A DNA stretch of 64,000 bases from Siphonodentalium dalli (GCA_032622095.1 CP136061.1:65847127-65911126), one strand, 5' to 3'; counted from the stretch's first letter, positions 35,245-47,882 are shown. Notes: a model not told the origin generated them from the letters alone. Translations and numbers: made by a program.

Positions 35245-35992
35245 GTGGAGGATAGCACATGCGAGGAAACAACGGGCAAAAGAGCATATTCCTCCCACAG
35301 CGCAAACACAGTCGATAGGCTCCAGCGCTGAAACACATACAGATACATCGACGTTTGGCAAACTCCCACGTCGAAAATAGGTCAGGTAATTTTGCGAACA
35401 CTGAACAGGTGCCCGATTTTCGTTATTTTTCGTCAAATAATAAACAACAAAACAGGTAAATGTCTCGAAAAGTAATACGAGCTAATAAATATAAACCTTG
35501 CTCCATATTTCATGTCGTTTGATTAGGAGTATACATTCTATGATATCCCGTTTTATTCGGTGCAAAAATCTTAATTTTTTTTGTTTACATGTTGCTAATG
35601 TGACAGTTGTAGGAATATGTACTGTAGTTATTTCGTACCGATATCAGATACCGGTACGTACACGTTTGACGAAAATTTCAACTCAGTTAAAAATATTCAA
35701 TCGATTGTTTTTTAATATCTGCATCTGAATTAATATGATCCGTTATAATAAGTTATTATTGGTTCAATTGAAAATAAAAACAAACAGATGGACATTAGGC
35801 TTACTGTCAGAACACATATAAAGATATATATATAGGCGAAAAACTGTATATGCGAAAACCAACACTAGTATAGGCTGTAATGAGTCATTTTTCAATTATC
35901 CTTGTCAGGAACATTACGTTATGGTTTAACCACAAACATATTGGGTTACACCAATGGCATCATGATACTCTATCCAATTTTACTTTATTGGA
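35245..35992. other. Intergenic, nothing recognised
   Basis: No coding frame with recognisable content. Confidence 0.35.
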
Positions 35993-36465
35993 GGAGCGGA
36001 TAGCTCAGTTGGTTTGTGGGCCGACCTCTGAGCTACACCTTCGACACGGTCGAGTGTTCAAATCCGACAAAATATCGGTCGCACTTTGTGTCGCCATATG
36101 CATTCCCAGTACCACGGGCATCACAAATCAATCATCGATGCCACGATCAGTGATCTGAGAAAGATTCCAGAAGCCAAAGAGTGTCAGACAAAATTTGAAA
36201 AAATGCGTACTGGACTAACTTCGTACCTCTGCTCCTCTCGTAATGTCATGACCAGGGATGACACTACACTTGGCACACCGTCGGATCGGGAGCCGACGCC
36301 AATGGCTGTCCCGTGTGCAACAATGTGCGCACGTTAAAGATCCCTACCGTGGCGAAGAAGTCACGGGTTCGGCAAAAAAACTTCCTGGAAAAATTATGGA
36401 TCTACTCGATCCCGTCCTGTAAAAGCCAGCCTTGGTCACTAGGACGTAACAACTACAGATACAGA
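35993..36465 (+). mobile_element. tRNA-derived SINE, copy 1 (different head)
   Basis: The head GGAGCGGATAGCTCAGTTGG contains an A box and GTTCAAATCC a B box, tRNA-like. The central part has CACACCGTCGGATCGG, TGGCTGTCCCGTGTG and GCACGTTAAAGA. It ends GACGTAACAACTACAGATAC. The core order matches the two SINEs that follow, but the tRNA head differs. Confidence 0.75.
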
Positions 36466-36660
36466 TTGTGTCAAAATACTTAAAGGGACCCAACTGCATT
36501 GAAGGCGCTTATAGTCGGTAAATGCGCAATCAAATAAGTATGTAAAAACATCGCCAATAAGGAGATAATGGAGAAATAGATATAAACTTTTTTCTTATAT
36601 TCATTATTGACAGTTCGACTCCAATAACAAAATTTCGCCTATTATAACCATTGCTATGTA

Positions 36661-36730
36661 AAACGAGAGGCCGATCACGATCGGCAGATGTTTAACCCAT
36701 ACCTTGGCGATAGCGATTAGCTATAACTGA
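36661..36730. repeat. CGAGAGGCCGATCACGATCG repeat fragment
   Basis: The palindrome GCCGATCACGATCGGC, then AGATGTTTAACCCATACC and TTGGCGATAG. The same string occurs at 58828-58875. Confidence 0.6.
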
Positions 36731-36780
36731 TAATTGGTCAAAGATATGATCACAGTAATACATATATCAGTACCTGATAT

Positions 36781-37168
36781 GGGAAGTCGGTAGCCGAGAG
36801 GTAGCGTACTGGTCTCTCGTGCTAGCAGACCGGGGTTCACAACCTGGTCAGGGTATTCTGACAAAAATCAGAACTCGGTCAGATACCAAGTTTGTCAGGC
36901 TGAAAAGTCTCATTCGAGATCACTGAATAAAGATCCGAATGCAAAATGCCGACTTCCCCCCATTACAACACTTGTCCAGGTATGTTGTCGTGGGTGCAGT
37001 GCGCTGTCCGATCGGGCGCGGACATTAATGGCTGACCCGTGTACACGCCTCGGTGTGTGCACGTTAAAGAACGCTACTGGAGTCACCACAGGGTTATAAA
37101 GTCACTCGGCCGTGGTAGCACCTGGACCAGAATTGGTTCCTGCACTGTAATATCTACAGATACAGATA
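36781..37168 (+). mobile_element. tRNA-derived SINE, copy 2
   Basis: Head GGGAAGTCGGTAGCCGAGAG (A box TAGCCGAGAGG) and GGGGTTCACAACC (B box), then CTCATTCGAGAT, the core GCGCTGTCCGATCGGGCG, TGCACGTTAAAGAACG and the end TAATATCTACAGATACAG. The core may correspond to one of the shared SINE central domains known from bivalves and other animals (inference). Confidence 0.85.
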
Positions 37169-37684
37169 CCTAACTTAAAATCAAAAGGTCAAATAATTTG
37201 TCTTAAGAAGGGGTTAAAGTAATTGGGGTGGGGGAGGAGTCGTTTTAAATCTCATAACACTGTCCCTATTCACACAAGGACCTCTCACTGTGAGATCCAA
37301 TTGTTTAGCCATTAATAAATTTGACAGATAGGATAAACAATTATCCAGCCAGCAGGTTGTTCATCTTTACCTTCATACAACCACCCCCCTAGAGCTATGT
37401 AACATATGTCATCACTCAATTAATAACAGATTTTGCTTGGAATGACATCTATTAAAGGTATTCTCATACTCTGGATATTGGATATTCACATGTCAATTTA
37501 TTGATATCATTATATTACATGCAACTATTGCAATAAAATCTTCACATTTTCAATACAGGACATCACACCTTATTAATGGAATACAACTAAAACAAATTAG
37601 TGTCAATGACAATTTTTTTTTTTTGAATTAAATAATTTTTTTATTATTATAAAAGTTTTTTAATATTTGTTTATGTTAAATTCA

Positions 37685-37975
37685 GCGAGGAAATTCAATC
37701 TAAAAAAATATGAAAAATCCAAATTTCAAATTTAAAAAAAAGAAGAAGGGTCATAACTTTAAAATAAATCGGATCAAACCCATATTCAAACTCGAACTGT
37801 ATTTTGGGATGAGAAACCTATATAAAAAAATTGGTTCCGATCAAATAGAAAATGTTAGAGTTATCGCATTATACCTAAAGTGTCTGACAGACAGATATAG
37901 ATGGACGGACAGACGAGTGGTCAATCCGGGCATTGACGCTATGTGTACCATACTATGGTATAGGTACACATAAAA
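37685..37975 (+). mobile_element. Short interspersed element, family R, copy 1
   Basis: GGTCATAACTTTAAAATAAA, CGGATCAAACCCATATTC, AACTCGAACTGTATTTTG, GACAGACAGAT, GACGAGTGGTCAATCCGGG and a terminal stem-loop TACCATACTATGGTATA. The same order is found at 38632-39167 and 59885-60183. Confidence 0.8.
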
Positions 37976-38420
37976 AGTTTTATCTCATGCAGAGTACCGG
38001 AAAAATACATCAAACCTGGTGTGCCCCTTTAATTTTTCAATTCACATATGTAATCAATTGAAATCAATGTCGAAAAAGCTTTCCATTAATATATAGATAA
38101 AACAAACTATACCTACAGTACTAAAAGTGTTATGAACAATTATTTTGTTCCCATAGACTGATACAGAGCTCTCAAGTTTTTAAAACTTTGAAAACCAAAG
38201 TTGTCTTCCCATGAAACCAACACAATTCAAATGGTAATGCTATTAAACAATGAAACCAGATTATGCCTTTAAGATGAAATTTAAATAACGATGCATATAA
38301 AATATAATAGTATAAACATTCCACCTATGATATGGCCAGAGATACTTATAGAGTATAAAGTATATCTGATACAGCCAACACATCTCCTAGCAGTTAATTA
38401 ACTCAATACAAGATAACCAA

Positions 38421-38545
38421 CTTCATGGTATTGTAACTGGATACTATCTCTGTGTGAGAAGACACAAGAGAGAGACAACTTCATGGTATTGTAACTGGAT
38501 ACTATCTCTGTGTGAGAAGACATAAGAGAGAGACAACTTCATAGC
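38421..38545. repeat. 59-bp tandem repeat, about 2 units
   Basis: ACTTCATGGTATTGTAACTG plus GATACTATCTCTGTGTGAG, twice and a partial third. Confidence 0.88.
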
Positions 38546-38631
38546 ATCCTGAACCTGATTTATTAGATACTATCTAGACAGTGCCACCTGTGTATCTTTG
38601 ATATATTTTAGCGATGAATAAAATAATCAAA

Positions 38632-39167
38632 GGGCCATAACTCCAGTAAAAAGTACCGGATCAAACCCATATTCGAACTCGATCTGTATTTTGAGTTGAG
38701 AAACTCACATACAAAATTTGATTCCTATCAGTTGAAAAATTGTTGATTTATCGAAGCATTCATGAATTCTATGTCAAAGGGCCATAACTCCATTAAAAAA
38801 TATCGAATCAAACCCATATTCGAACTCGATATGTATTTTGGGTTGAGCAACTCACATACCAAATTTGGTTATGGTCAGATAATTTCTTTTGAGTTATGGC
38901 AGCATGCATAAATTCTAAGTTGAAAAAGGGCCATAACTCCGTAAAAAAACCTCGGATCAAACCCTTATTCGAACTCGATCTGTATTTGGTGCTGAGAAAT
39001 TCATATACAAAATTTGGTTCCGATCAGATAGAAAATATTTCAGTTATCGCACCATGCGTAAAGTGTCTACAGACAGACAGACGGACGGACGAACGGACGG
39101 ACTAACGACGAGTGGTCAATCCGGGCAACGACACTATGTTTACCATACTATGGTATGGGTAAACATA
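38632..39167 (+). mobile_element. Family R element with internally repeated head (3 units of about 147 bp)
   Basis: GGGCCATAACTCC starts units at about 38632, 38778 and 38926 (spacing 147-148). Each continues TCGGATCAAACCCATATTCG, TTGAGAA/CTCACATAC. Only the last unit carries the ACAGACAGACGGACGG run, GAGTGGTCAATCCGGG and the terminal hairpin TTTACCATACTATGGTA. Confidence 0.85.
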
Positions 39168-39439
39168 AAAAACTGTTAGTTTTAGTCTGAATATGATTTT
39201 CAGAATATATTTTCATGGCTTTGACATTTTACAATGATTACCCATTAAGTTTTTATTAAACTGGTATCTTATTGGACTTTATTTATATCGGTAATTCCAC
39301 TGTAACAGTGCCGTACCGTTAATGTTTACATAACAATGGTTTTAATAAGTAAAATCTCATTATTAGAGAGTTATTACTAATGAAAATAAGAATGAAATTG
39401 ATCCTTTTTTCATGTATTTGTTTTACAACCTTTTATGAA

Positions 39440-39848
39440 GGGAAGTCGGTAGCCGAGATGTAGCATACTGGTCTCTCGTGCTAGCGGACAGGGGATCAAA
39501 ACCTGGTCAGTGTATTCTGACAAAGATCAGATCTCGGCCAGATACCAAGTTTGTCAGGCTGAAAAAGTCTCATTCGAGATGATTGAATATATAGATATCC
39601 AAATGCAAAGTAATGCTGACTCCCCCCCCCCCCCCCCATTACAACATTTGTTCATGTATGTTAATTGTTGTGTGTGTAGTACGCTGTCCAATCGGGCATG
39701 GAATTAATGGCCGACATGTGAACACACCTCAGTGTGCATGTTAAAGAATGCTATTGGAATCACCGCATGGTTATAAAGTTATTCGGCCTTGACCATTGCG
39801 TCTATAACCAGAATTGTTTCCTGCACTGTAATATCTACAGATACAGAT
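39440..39848 (+). mobile_element. tRNA-derived SINE, copy 3
   Basis: Same head as 36781 (GGGAAGTCGGTAGCCGAGAT, B box GGGGATCAAAACC), same core and same TAATATCTACAGATACAG end. A C-homopolymer of about 16 bases lies inside. Confidence 0.85.
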
Positions 39849-40045
39849 TGTTTTATGTCGCATTAACCCACCTCAAAGTCCTTGAGTCCCTTTAATATTC
39901 AACTGAATCCAATTTTATATTTCACTTATTTAGCCTATAGACTAGCACGAAGACTTTGGGGTCCTGCCTTAATACCCCATCCTACATGTAATTTGTGTCG
40001 TATTTTATGCAATGAGTGATATAAATGTGTGGATTGGATTGGAGG

Positions 40046-40319
40046 TACAGTAATGCCCTAAGTAATCAACTCTTTAACTACAGCAGAATTATGGGTAACT
40101 TTTCAGGATTTAGTCGGAAATATGCCATTCATCAGAAAGCTAACACTGAGAGCTTTCCGATGAATGGCAACAAGCCATATTTCCGACTAAATCCTGAAAC
40201 CTTGCCATTCATCGGAGCTTTCCGATGAATGGCAACAAGCCATATTTCCGACTAAATCCTGAAAAGTTACCCATAATTATGCTGTAGTTAAAGACTCGAT
40301 TACTTAGGGCAATACTGTA
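40046..40319. mobile_element. Family D palindromic MITE with an extra arm segment
   Basis: TA-bounded, ends CAGTAATGCCCTAAGTAATC and GGGCAATACTG. The centre holds an additional copy of the GAGCTTTCCGATGAATGGCA segment, so the right half is partly duplicated. Confidence 0.82.
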
Positions 40320-40371
40320 CCAGTTTACATTTGTCATTTGGAATGTAAAATTTTGAGCTTATAGTCTTATC

Positions 40372-40668
40372 GCACTTAGTTGGTTTACGTCTTATCTTTC
40401 GAATAGGAAGCAGAAGATTTTGATAGGAGACAATTTCTCGGATGAAGTCAATCTAGATATTGGAGTTCCTCAAGGGTCCCTATTATTTCTGATCTACACC
40501 CTCCCACTTGGACATATTTTGGAGAGTCACATGGTCAGATAACATCTTTATGCGGATGACATTCAAATCTATGTTGAATTTTATCAGAAGGAAGTCAGAG
40601 GATACGATGCAGGTCTCCTGGAAACATGTCTCTGTGATGTTCAGAACAGGAAGCTAGATAATAAATCA
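40372..40668 (+). pseudogene. Non-LTR retrotransposon (LINE) reverse transcriptase fragment
   Basis: Reads ALSWFTSYLSNRKQKILIGD, GVPQGS, LFLIYTLPLGHIL, then after an in-frame TAA, HLYADDIQIYVEF. SYLSNRKQ, GVPQGS and YADD are the standard RT blocks of CR1/L2/Jockey-type LINEs. Only about 100 residues remain and flanking parts are lost. Confidence 0.88.
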
Positions 40669-40683
40669 CAGGGTTCCGGGAAA

Positions 40684-40762
40684 TATTTTTATTTTTATTT
40701 TATTATTCAGTATATTATTTTAAAAAAATAATATAATAAAATAAAATAAAAATATTCCCTGA
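40684..40762. repeat. AT-rich imperfect hairpin
   Basis: TATTTTTATTTTTATTTTA pairs with TAAAATAAAATAAAAATA about 50 bp later. Confidence 0.8.
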
Positions 40763-40769
40763 CCCCTGT

Positions 40770-41880
40770 GAAATGAATGGTTGTGTTGATTCAAGCTTTG
40801 ACGTACAGCTTGCTGATAGCATCATTTCTTCATCAAACCAGATATGAAACCAAGGGGCATATTTTGACTTCAGCATGACAATGGACACATTGGTATCTAA
40901 CGTTGATATTTCCACTTGAGATGTTTAAGAATCAGATCACATCTTACCAAGGGAGCAATGAAACATGCTGTACTTTCATTCATTGTTTCGCTATGGAGAA
41001 CGTGGACAAGATCAACATTTTGATAAACAATTGAGTATGCTTGATGAATAACAAATGTAAATATGATCACATAACCCATTTTCTAATTCAAGAACACATC
41101 ATAACTTTCAGATTCAGGACTCATTATAAATGTGCAGCAATTGTTTTCAAATCTCTCCATATGGAGCAACCTTGTTACATCACAGAAATGTTTCAGGTGA
41201 GATCGAGAGGAATAACCAGGTCCAACATAACCGGTCTCAATCTGAATACCATCGGCAGCAAACCAAGTAACAATCGTGGAAAGTTATATTTGCTGGAAGT
41301 ATACCATCTGTGAGTTTGTAAAGGCATCCATCCTTCTGGATGCCAGCAAAATCTCCCAGTTTGAGTAAAACCCATTCCAGTTGCACTTTTGTGCTCAGAA
41401 TGGAAGTTTTCAAAATCCAATCAATCATATTCTCTTGTTGAAGACATATTACATACTTGTTCGGGCGTGTGAAACTGATAAGTTAGTATTCAGGCACTAT
41501 GCCAACTGGATGAATGTAACATTCTACTAACAACGCCGAAAATCTGAAGCAAATCGACCGTACCACTCCATAGAAAACATCATCTGAACTATGCTCAATT
41601 GTAAATATTACTACTCGATTTGGGATGCAACTGCCTGCGTTCAACTTAATGAAAATGATTTCGCCATCGAGAGTCACTGCATATAATTAATATATAAGAC
41701 TGATGATTTGTGTGTTATCAATTTGGATATAATATTTGTGAAAATAACTACTTTGAACAAGACTAATCTCCATTTCTATTTTATCAGCACAACAGAGTGT
41801 TTCGCATCACTTTAAGTGAAGTCCAATATTTGGTCTCATAAATATGAAGTGCTATTATAATTACTACGTGTATTTATGTT
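40770..41880. other. Intergenic, no gene supported
   Basis: Short open frames on both strands (for example minus 41483-41677), none with a recognised domain or phase-compatible partners. Confidence 0.35.
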
Positions 41881-41882
41881 GG

Positions 41883-42118
41883 CCTCAAAATTTGCAGAAT
41901 GAGGTCCCCGGAGGTTGAATTTCGTGACTACCCCACACACTGGGCCAGTGTCACCAAATTCATCCTCTGGGGACCTCATTCTGCATGGCCTCATCTGCTA
42001 TGTGAGACCTAGACTCAGATTTAAGTTCCCAGATGGCGAAGATGGTGATGTGCACTCAATGGGAACCTCGATTATTCATTGTGTCATCAGCAATTTGGGT
42101 ATAGAGAAACTAAGCTAA
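41883..42118. mobile_element. Family C MITE, left part
   Basis: GCAGAATGAGGTCCCCGGAG, CACCAAATTCATCCTCTGG, CTATGTGAGACCTAGACTC and GGTATAGAGAAACTAA, as in the full copy at 6229-6648. Confidence 0.7.
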
Positions 42119-42546
42119 AACAGAAAAGAAACCTACTAAATATAAATGTGTTATCTGTGGATATATACACTTTATAATTTGTGTATCATCAGCAAATAAC
42201 TTATAATTTATTCAATTGGTTGCAGGATGACGGTCAGAACTGGCCATGCAACCCCTGTAAAACAATATTTTTGTACCATATTTACACATTTTATTTATGT
42301 TATTGTGCACATAAATTATCTTATCTTAATAGGTACATGTAATTCCCTGGACCTGTGGGCATATGCAAATATTAAAGCAAGACAATAACTCAAGATTCAA
42401 GGTTTTATTCCAACAGATTGATCCAAATCACATACTAGCACTATGTTTCCAATCATGACATAATTTTTTATGTTGTCTGAGATAAACAATTACATGACGA
42501 AATGTCAAGAAATCTTGAACAAATTAATAGTGAATGAGATAATTCA

Positions 42547-42802
42547 ACACTTCCATGACTGGAGCTTCCTGAAGTTTTGCGGAAACCCTGTCCAAATGTA
42601 TTCTGTTATATATGCGAGTATCCATAGGGAGTCTCGCATATATATAAGAGAATACATTGGCCTAACCATATTTACCATGTAAAGCCAGTGTATTCTCTTA
42701 TAAATAAGAGGCTGCCCATGGGAGACTACCATATATAAGAGAATGCACTGGCACAGGATATTTAATGCTGCACCAGTGTAGCTCGCATCATGAAAGGGTT
42801 AA
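42547..42802. mobile_element. Family A twin-hairpin MITE, nearly complete
   Basis: CTTCCATGACTGGAGCTTCC at left and CGCATCATGAAAGGGTTAA at right, with both hairpins between. Confidence 0.82.
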
Positions 42803-44619
42803 GCCTGAAAACACAAAGTAATGGTCAAGACTCCTTGTTATGTGGTCCCATATAAGGTATCTATGCCCAGTCAGTCACGAAAACAAGTTGATTTGACACA
42901 GGCAATAATGATGATAGGATCACTGTCACAAGGCTCCAAGCACATTTATAGTGAGACTAGTGTTTCGTACTTTTAGCAGACGGAAAAAAAACAAGTACAC
43001 AATTAAAGAAATTTGTACAGAAGGCAGCATTAGGCCTAAAAGTTGAGAATCGATATCACATAATGTTAGAATACAAAAACTGATGATGTTCTTTTCCAAA
43101 TTTGTTTAATAGAATCAATGTATGTTGGCATTTTGTCACAAACAATGTCAGCTTTTAATTGGTAATCCACTGAATATCTCATGATGAAATTTAAAAAGCT
43201 GGCTACTGGAGTAATCATTGATGAAAAGCTAACCATATTTGTGACTGGTCTGAAAAGCAAAAAATATGATCAAAACCTTGTGACAATGACCCCATCAGCT
43301 GCAATAACAGTATGTGTAGATAGAGAGCAGTGTTCAGGAAGCCGCTTGCTACTCTAGTAATTTCCGACAACGTGTTTAATTTTTTTTTTAAATCATTCTC
43401 TATTTGCTAAAATATTTGAGAAAGTTTTTCTCTGTATAATCAAATGGTAGATGATAGTCAAAATAACACCCCCATGGGTTTCCAATTAATTCATTTGTAT
43501 GAATGTTCAGATAATAAGTCCCAATCTGTTATACTTATTATCTGAACACCCCTTACAGATGAATGATTGGGAATCAATTAACCACATATCAGCTAGGATC
43601 CTGTTAGCAATGGGCTAACTGTTTTATTATTAATTAATAATAAATATTATCAATAAAATTAAAATTCTGATGCTTTTATTTTATACATATGGATATGGCA
43701 AAAATATTTGGATATTAATCAAGGGCAACAAAAAAACTAAATAACAAGTTGGCAACAGGATTTATAGAAATGATTTCTGGGCCAGTGCCAACACTGACGG
43801 AGAGTAAAAATAATTTCATAATTCTGCACATCTCTTAGTAAACTGAGTATCATGCTTATCACAGAATTCTATTACCTTTCGGACAAATATGCCCATGTTC
43901 CCACATCCAGGACAAGCTGCAATAACATGTTTGAAATTGAATCACTACTAGTATGTCCTTTATCAATCAGGGTCTATTAGCATGTAGAACATTGGGTTTA
44001 CATGGATGACCTTTACAGGCAAGTTTTGTGCAATCGTGACTGTTGCTGTCACTTGTTGTCTACGCTTGAATGACTATTGAACTTTCCTTTATGATATTAA
44101 TGTGCATGAGAGTATCCAATGAAAACCACTTGAGATTGTAGGCCTATCATTGTGGGACAAAATATTTATGTTACCAATCCACCTGGCTTAGATCATTCCA
44201 TGAATCTCTACTATGGCTAACGCCAGTAGAGATCATATTCCACCTGTACAACACCTTGGAATTTTTTGAAGTTTTGACAGGGAACCTTATATTTAATTGA
44301 AGAAAAATAACACGGGGAAATATTTTTTAGTTATAATGTGTTCCTTAATAATGTACTTCACTATTGGTGAAGGTCCCAACTCAAACATTTACAATTTAAA
44401 TAAATTCGTGAACGATTTTGCTTTGCCTCGCTTACAATTATGGAATTTATCCTGGCTAATTAATTTATTATTTTTTCAACTTTCAAAAAGTTCCAAGGTT
44501 TTGTACTAGCGGAATATGATCTCTGCAGGTGTTAGCCAGAGCAGAGATTCATGGCATGATCACCTGGCTCTGTCTCGGGTTCAAAATTTAAATCCAGTTA
44601 TAAAATATCCATGCACCCC
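42803..44619. other. Intergenic, nothing coding recognised
   Basis: AT-rich. A short inverted pair (GTTCAGATAATAAGTCCCAA / TTATTATCTGAACACCCC, about 43505-43555) resembles the family B internal hairpin. Confidence 0.4.
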
Positions 44620-44702
44620 AAGCCTGAGTTTAGTGTGCCTGTCATTTGCAGAATGAGGTCCGACCTCATTCTGCAAATGACTGCCACACTAAACTCAGGC
44701 TT
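44620..44702. mobile_element. Family C ends only: 83-bp near-perfect palindrome
   Basis: AAGCCTGAGTTTAGTGTG and TGTCATTTGCAGAATGAGG meet their complement at the centre GAGGTCCGACCTC, with essentially no internal sequence left. Confidence 0.85.
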
Positions 44703-45658
44703 GTGCAACCTGATTGTTGCCGGAGATTACTTGCATCTTGTGTGTGCAAGTATATTTTACAACAAGCAATATGTTTCTGAAAAAATCTGAAAATGTCAAG
44801 AGATCAGCTCAAATTTAGAGGTTTGCTGAATGAACCTTCAACGAATAGCATTCATGATAATTTTATGCTAATCAGGATATGGGAGGGGGAGTTAGACCAT
44901 GTATTACTTCATCCTTGCCAGTCAGGAACATCGGCAGAGATAGATCCTGGAAACAGATAGAATGACACAAGTGTGTGAATTGTTTAACGTTATTGTATGA
45001 GTTTGTTGTGATGTGATGGTAAAACGCCAATCGTAGATTTGAGTTTTGCCTCATGGCACGACAAACGAGTGCAATAACATTAACCTGTTCACACAACTGT
45101 GTTCTATGTTTATTGCAGAATCTGATCACTGTAATTTGTAGTATATGGAAATATAGTTCAATATTGCTTTATTTCATTGAACAAACTAGTGATTTATGTA
45201 GATTAAACCTCATAATTTAGTGAAGATATTTTCTGTTAGAGTTGATATTGTCAACATAATCGGTGTGTATTGTCGAAGGACAAGACAAATTTATTTTATT
45301 GAGAGTTTTAAAATCATCTGTATTTTGCAAAAATGAACCAATGTGTGCGCAATAAAAGATGAAGTTCCAACCAATTTTTATGTTACTGCACACACACTTG
45401 ATTGGTATACAAGCACATGATTATTTTCTCTGTTCATAAACATATATAAATTAGAAATCCTTAAATTTTTGACTCCTGTGCCTATAAATACATAATAATA
45501 ATTACTGTGAGACAAACATAGTTTTCATCTACGTGTGTAATCAGGATATATACTCATATGGTATAAAACAGAGGTTTTTATTCTATTATATTTGTTCTCT
45601 CAGAAGTGCGACTGATTGAAGTAGATATCAGCAGTTTTGCTTGTACAACTCATCATGT

Positions 45659-45893
45659 TTAACCATTTCTTATACTAAATGGATTCTCCCGTCAGTTATA
45701 AAAATATACATTTGAATATCCTATTATTCATCTGAAGTGATGTTCAGGAAATATAAGCAGACGCCAGACAATTCAAGTGCAGAAGGATTTCTATTCATGG
45801 GCAGGTAATGTCCAGATACTTAAGTCAACAAATGGCCACTTATTTTCTTAAGGGAACTACTCATCAATGAGTATTTCGCAAAGAAAGGGTTAA
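45659..45893. mobile_element. Family B MITE (reverse orientation), complete
   Basis: TTAACCATTTCTTATACTAA at left and ATTTCGCAAAGAAAGGGTTAA at right, with AAGGGAACTACTCATCAATG inside. TTAA at both ends. Confidence 0.82.
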
Positions 45894-47129
45894 TCAGGTT
45901 AATCACATTAAAATTTTACAGAGGAATTGACAATGGTTTAACAGCTAAATAGGTCCTACATTAAGTGACAAAACTGAACCGTAATCTGCGAAACAATAAC
46001 ACATTGACGATCTTGTCAATCCGATATATATGGATAATTACTGAAAATGAAGAAATGTGTTTACTTTGTGAAGAAAATAGCAGACATTTTATTTGATTGG
46101 GTATGTACCCTGATTACACATGAGTAAAAGATACATGTTTTACTTCTAGCTGTAGATGTACAGTAACTTGCAGAAAAGTGCAATAATTCTGCTTACCCCA
46201 TAATAATTTCACAGTCTGAATGATGAGACCAAAAATATAGTACTCCGCTGAGCTGATTAATATTCACACAATTTACATTGACTATGTATATGAATATGAA
46301 TATGTATGCATATTTATAAATATCAGTGACAGATACAAAGATGATGTCTGTAACAAATTAATAAAATCTTGTCCCAAACAGACAAACAAATTTAAGTACA
46401 AGCAGTAATCGTAATCCTACCGAAAAACTGTAATATAATCCAACAATTAGAAGAGCTCTTCTTCTTCAATCTTAAAGTTTTTAACTAAAGAAAACAAAAA
46501 ACAGTGTAAATAATCATTTTCAGTACTCTCTTTGCAGGACAGAACAAAATAAACAGGTCTTTTGATATCCCCAAATTCGAGTCAGCAAACGATGCACCCA
46601 AGATACAGAAATGTGCCCAAAATAAACATGACAATGCACTCTTTGTGAAGAAATTCTGTCGAGATCAGTTGAGATTTTATTTTTCGGGTCTAAATTTCAT
46701 AATTTTCACCTGGTGAGTCCATGGTCCGTCCGGATGTGCCCAAATTCCACAAATTTAAAGACCTGAACATAAAATTGGTTATTCATACAGTAAAAATTAA
46801 TAATAAAAAATGATGATTAATGACTGGTCTTTGGTTTGGAATATCAATACCTCATGATGTTGTCAGGAGCGGCCAAGCAGAGGGCATGCAAGGGCTCCAA
46901 CAGTCATCAATTGACACCTCTACAAACACATAACAGGGCTCGATTTAACTGGATTCGCATCACAATTTGAGATGCGATTTCCAATTCTGGTAACCAATTT
47001 ACAATGAAAAAACATTTATTGGTTGGGAAAGCTATACAAAATCTACCCAGTTCTGCAAAATGCTTATTAAATCGACCCCTGCATAATTTACATTGTGAAA
47101 AGTGCCCTTCTCAAGGGTTCACCACCCTG
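45894..47129. other. Intergenic downstream of USP40, nothing firmly recognised
   Basis: No recognised domain. A short exon-like minus-strand segment at 46449-46483 is discussed under rejected items. Confidence 0.35.
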
Positions 47130-47515
47130 ACAAGCCTTGAAATAGTGTGTCTGTCATTTGCAGAATGAGGTTCCCAGAGGGTGAATGACCTCATTCTGCT
47201 TAGGCCTCATCTTCTGGAAAGTATCTATAGTCTCAAATTAACATTGTTTTTAGTCACTTTTTCCCTTCTGTATTCAGTTTCTATATCCCCTAATTTGTAG
47301 AAGATAAATTGCATAATCAAGATGACTAATGTATGAACATCACCAACTTCAACATGGGAACTTCAATCTGATTCTAGGTATCCCATAGCGGCTGAGGCCT
47401 AATTATAAGCAGAATGAGGTCACCAGAGTGATGCTAGCCCACTGTGCAGGACAGCATCAGTAAATTCACCCTCTGAGGACCTCATTCTGCAAATGATAGA
47501 CACTATTTCAAGGCT
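47130..47515. mobile_element. Family C MITE, nearly full length
   Basis: Left end CAAGCCTTGAAATAGTGTG, right end ACACTATTTCAAGGCTTG. Internal ACAGAAGGGAAAAAGT-type segment present in complement. Confidence 0.85.
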
Positions 47516-47882
47516 TGCTCCTTGACCTTTTTGACACAAAATTATAATAAGTTTCTTTGAAATAAAAATGTTTTCAAGTTGGCTAATCATTTGTGAAGTA
47601 AAAGAGATGGGTGAAATGGTGCTTTGTCCCATGAGCGAAGGTCACCAAGTTTCGAATTCTCAGTGGCCAAATTGACCATTGGCCAATTTTTCTCGAATAT
47701 GGCCAAATGAAATTTTCTTTGGCCAAAACATTTCAGGGCAATAGTCAGCAGACACCTCTCTGATTATCATCAGATCTCAATGAAAGCTTTACATTTGATA
47801 ACAGGTAATCATCAGTGGCTCGCCCGTGTATGCGTAACAATTTATCAATGCCACACATACTTATCAATTCAAATTCAAATTC

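Noticed and set aside
36781-36860. tRNA gene
   Set aside because: A and B boxes are present but the cloverleaf is not convincing and the sequence continues into a SINE body repeated at 39440. Same reasoning for 35993.
41193-41677. Minus-strand frames of 64-75 codons
   Set aside because: Some protein-like character, but no recognised family, no phase-compatible neighbours, and an opposite-strand frame is also open.
46449-46483. Minus-strand segment KNFKIEEEELF followed by a stop after a good acceptor (TTTCTTTAG)
   Set aside because: Looks like a terminal exon, but the USP40 stop at 48507 is well supported and no exon with the required phase lies between. Could be an alternative last exon, but there is no evidence here.
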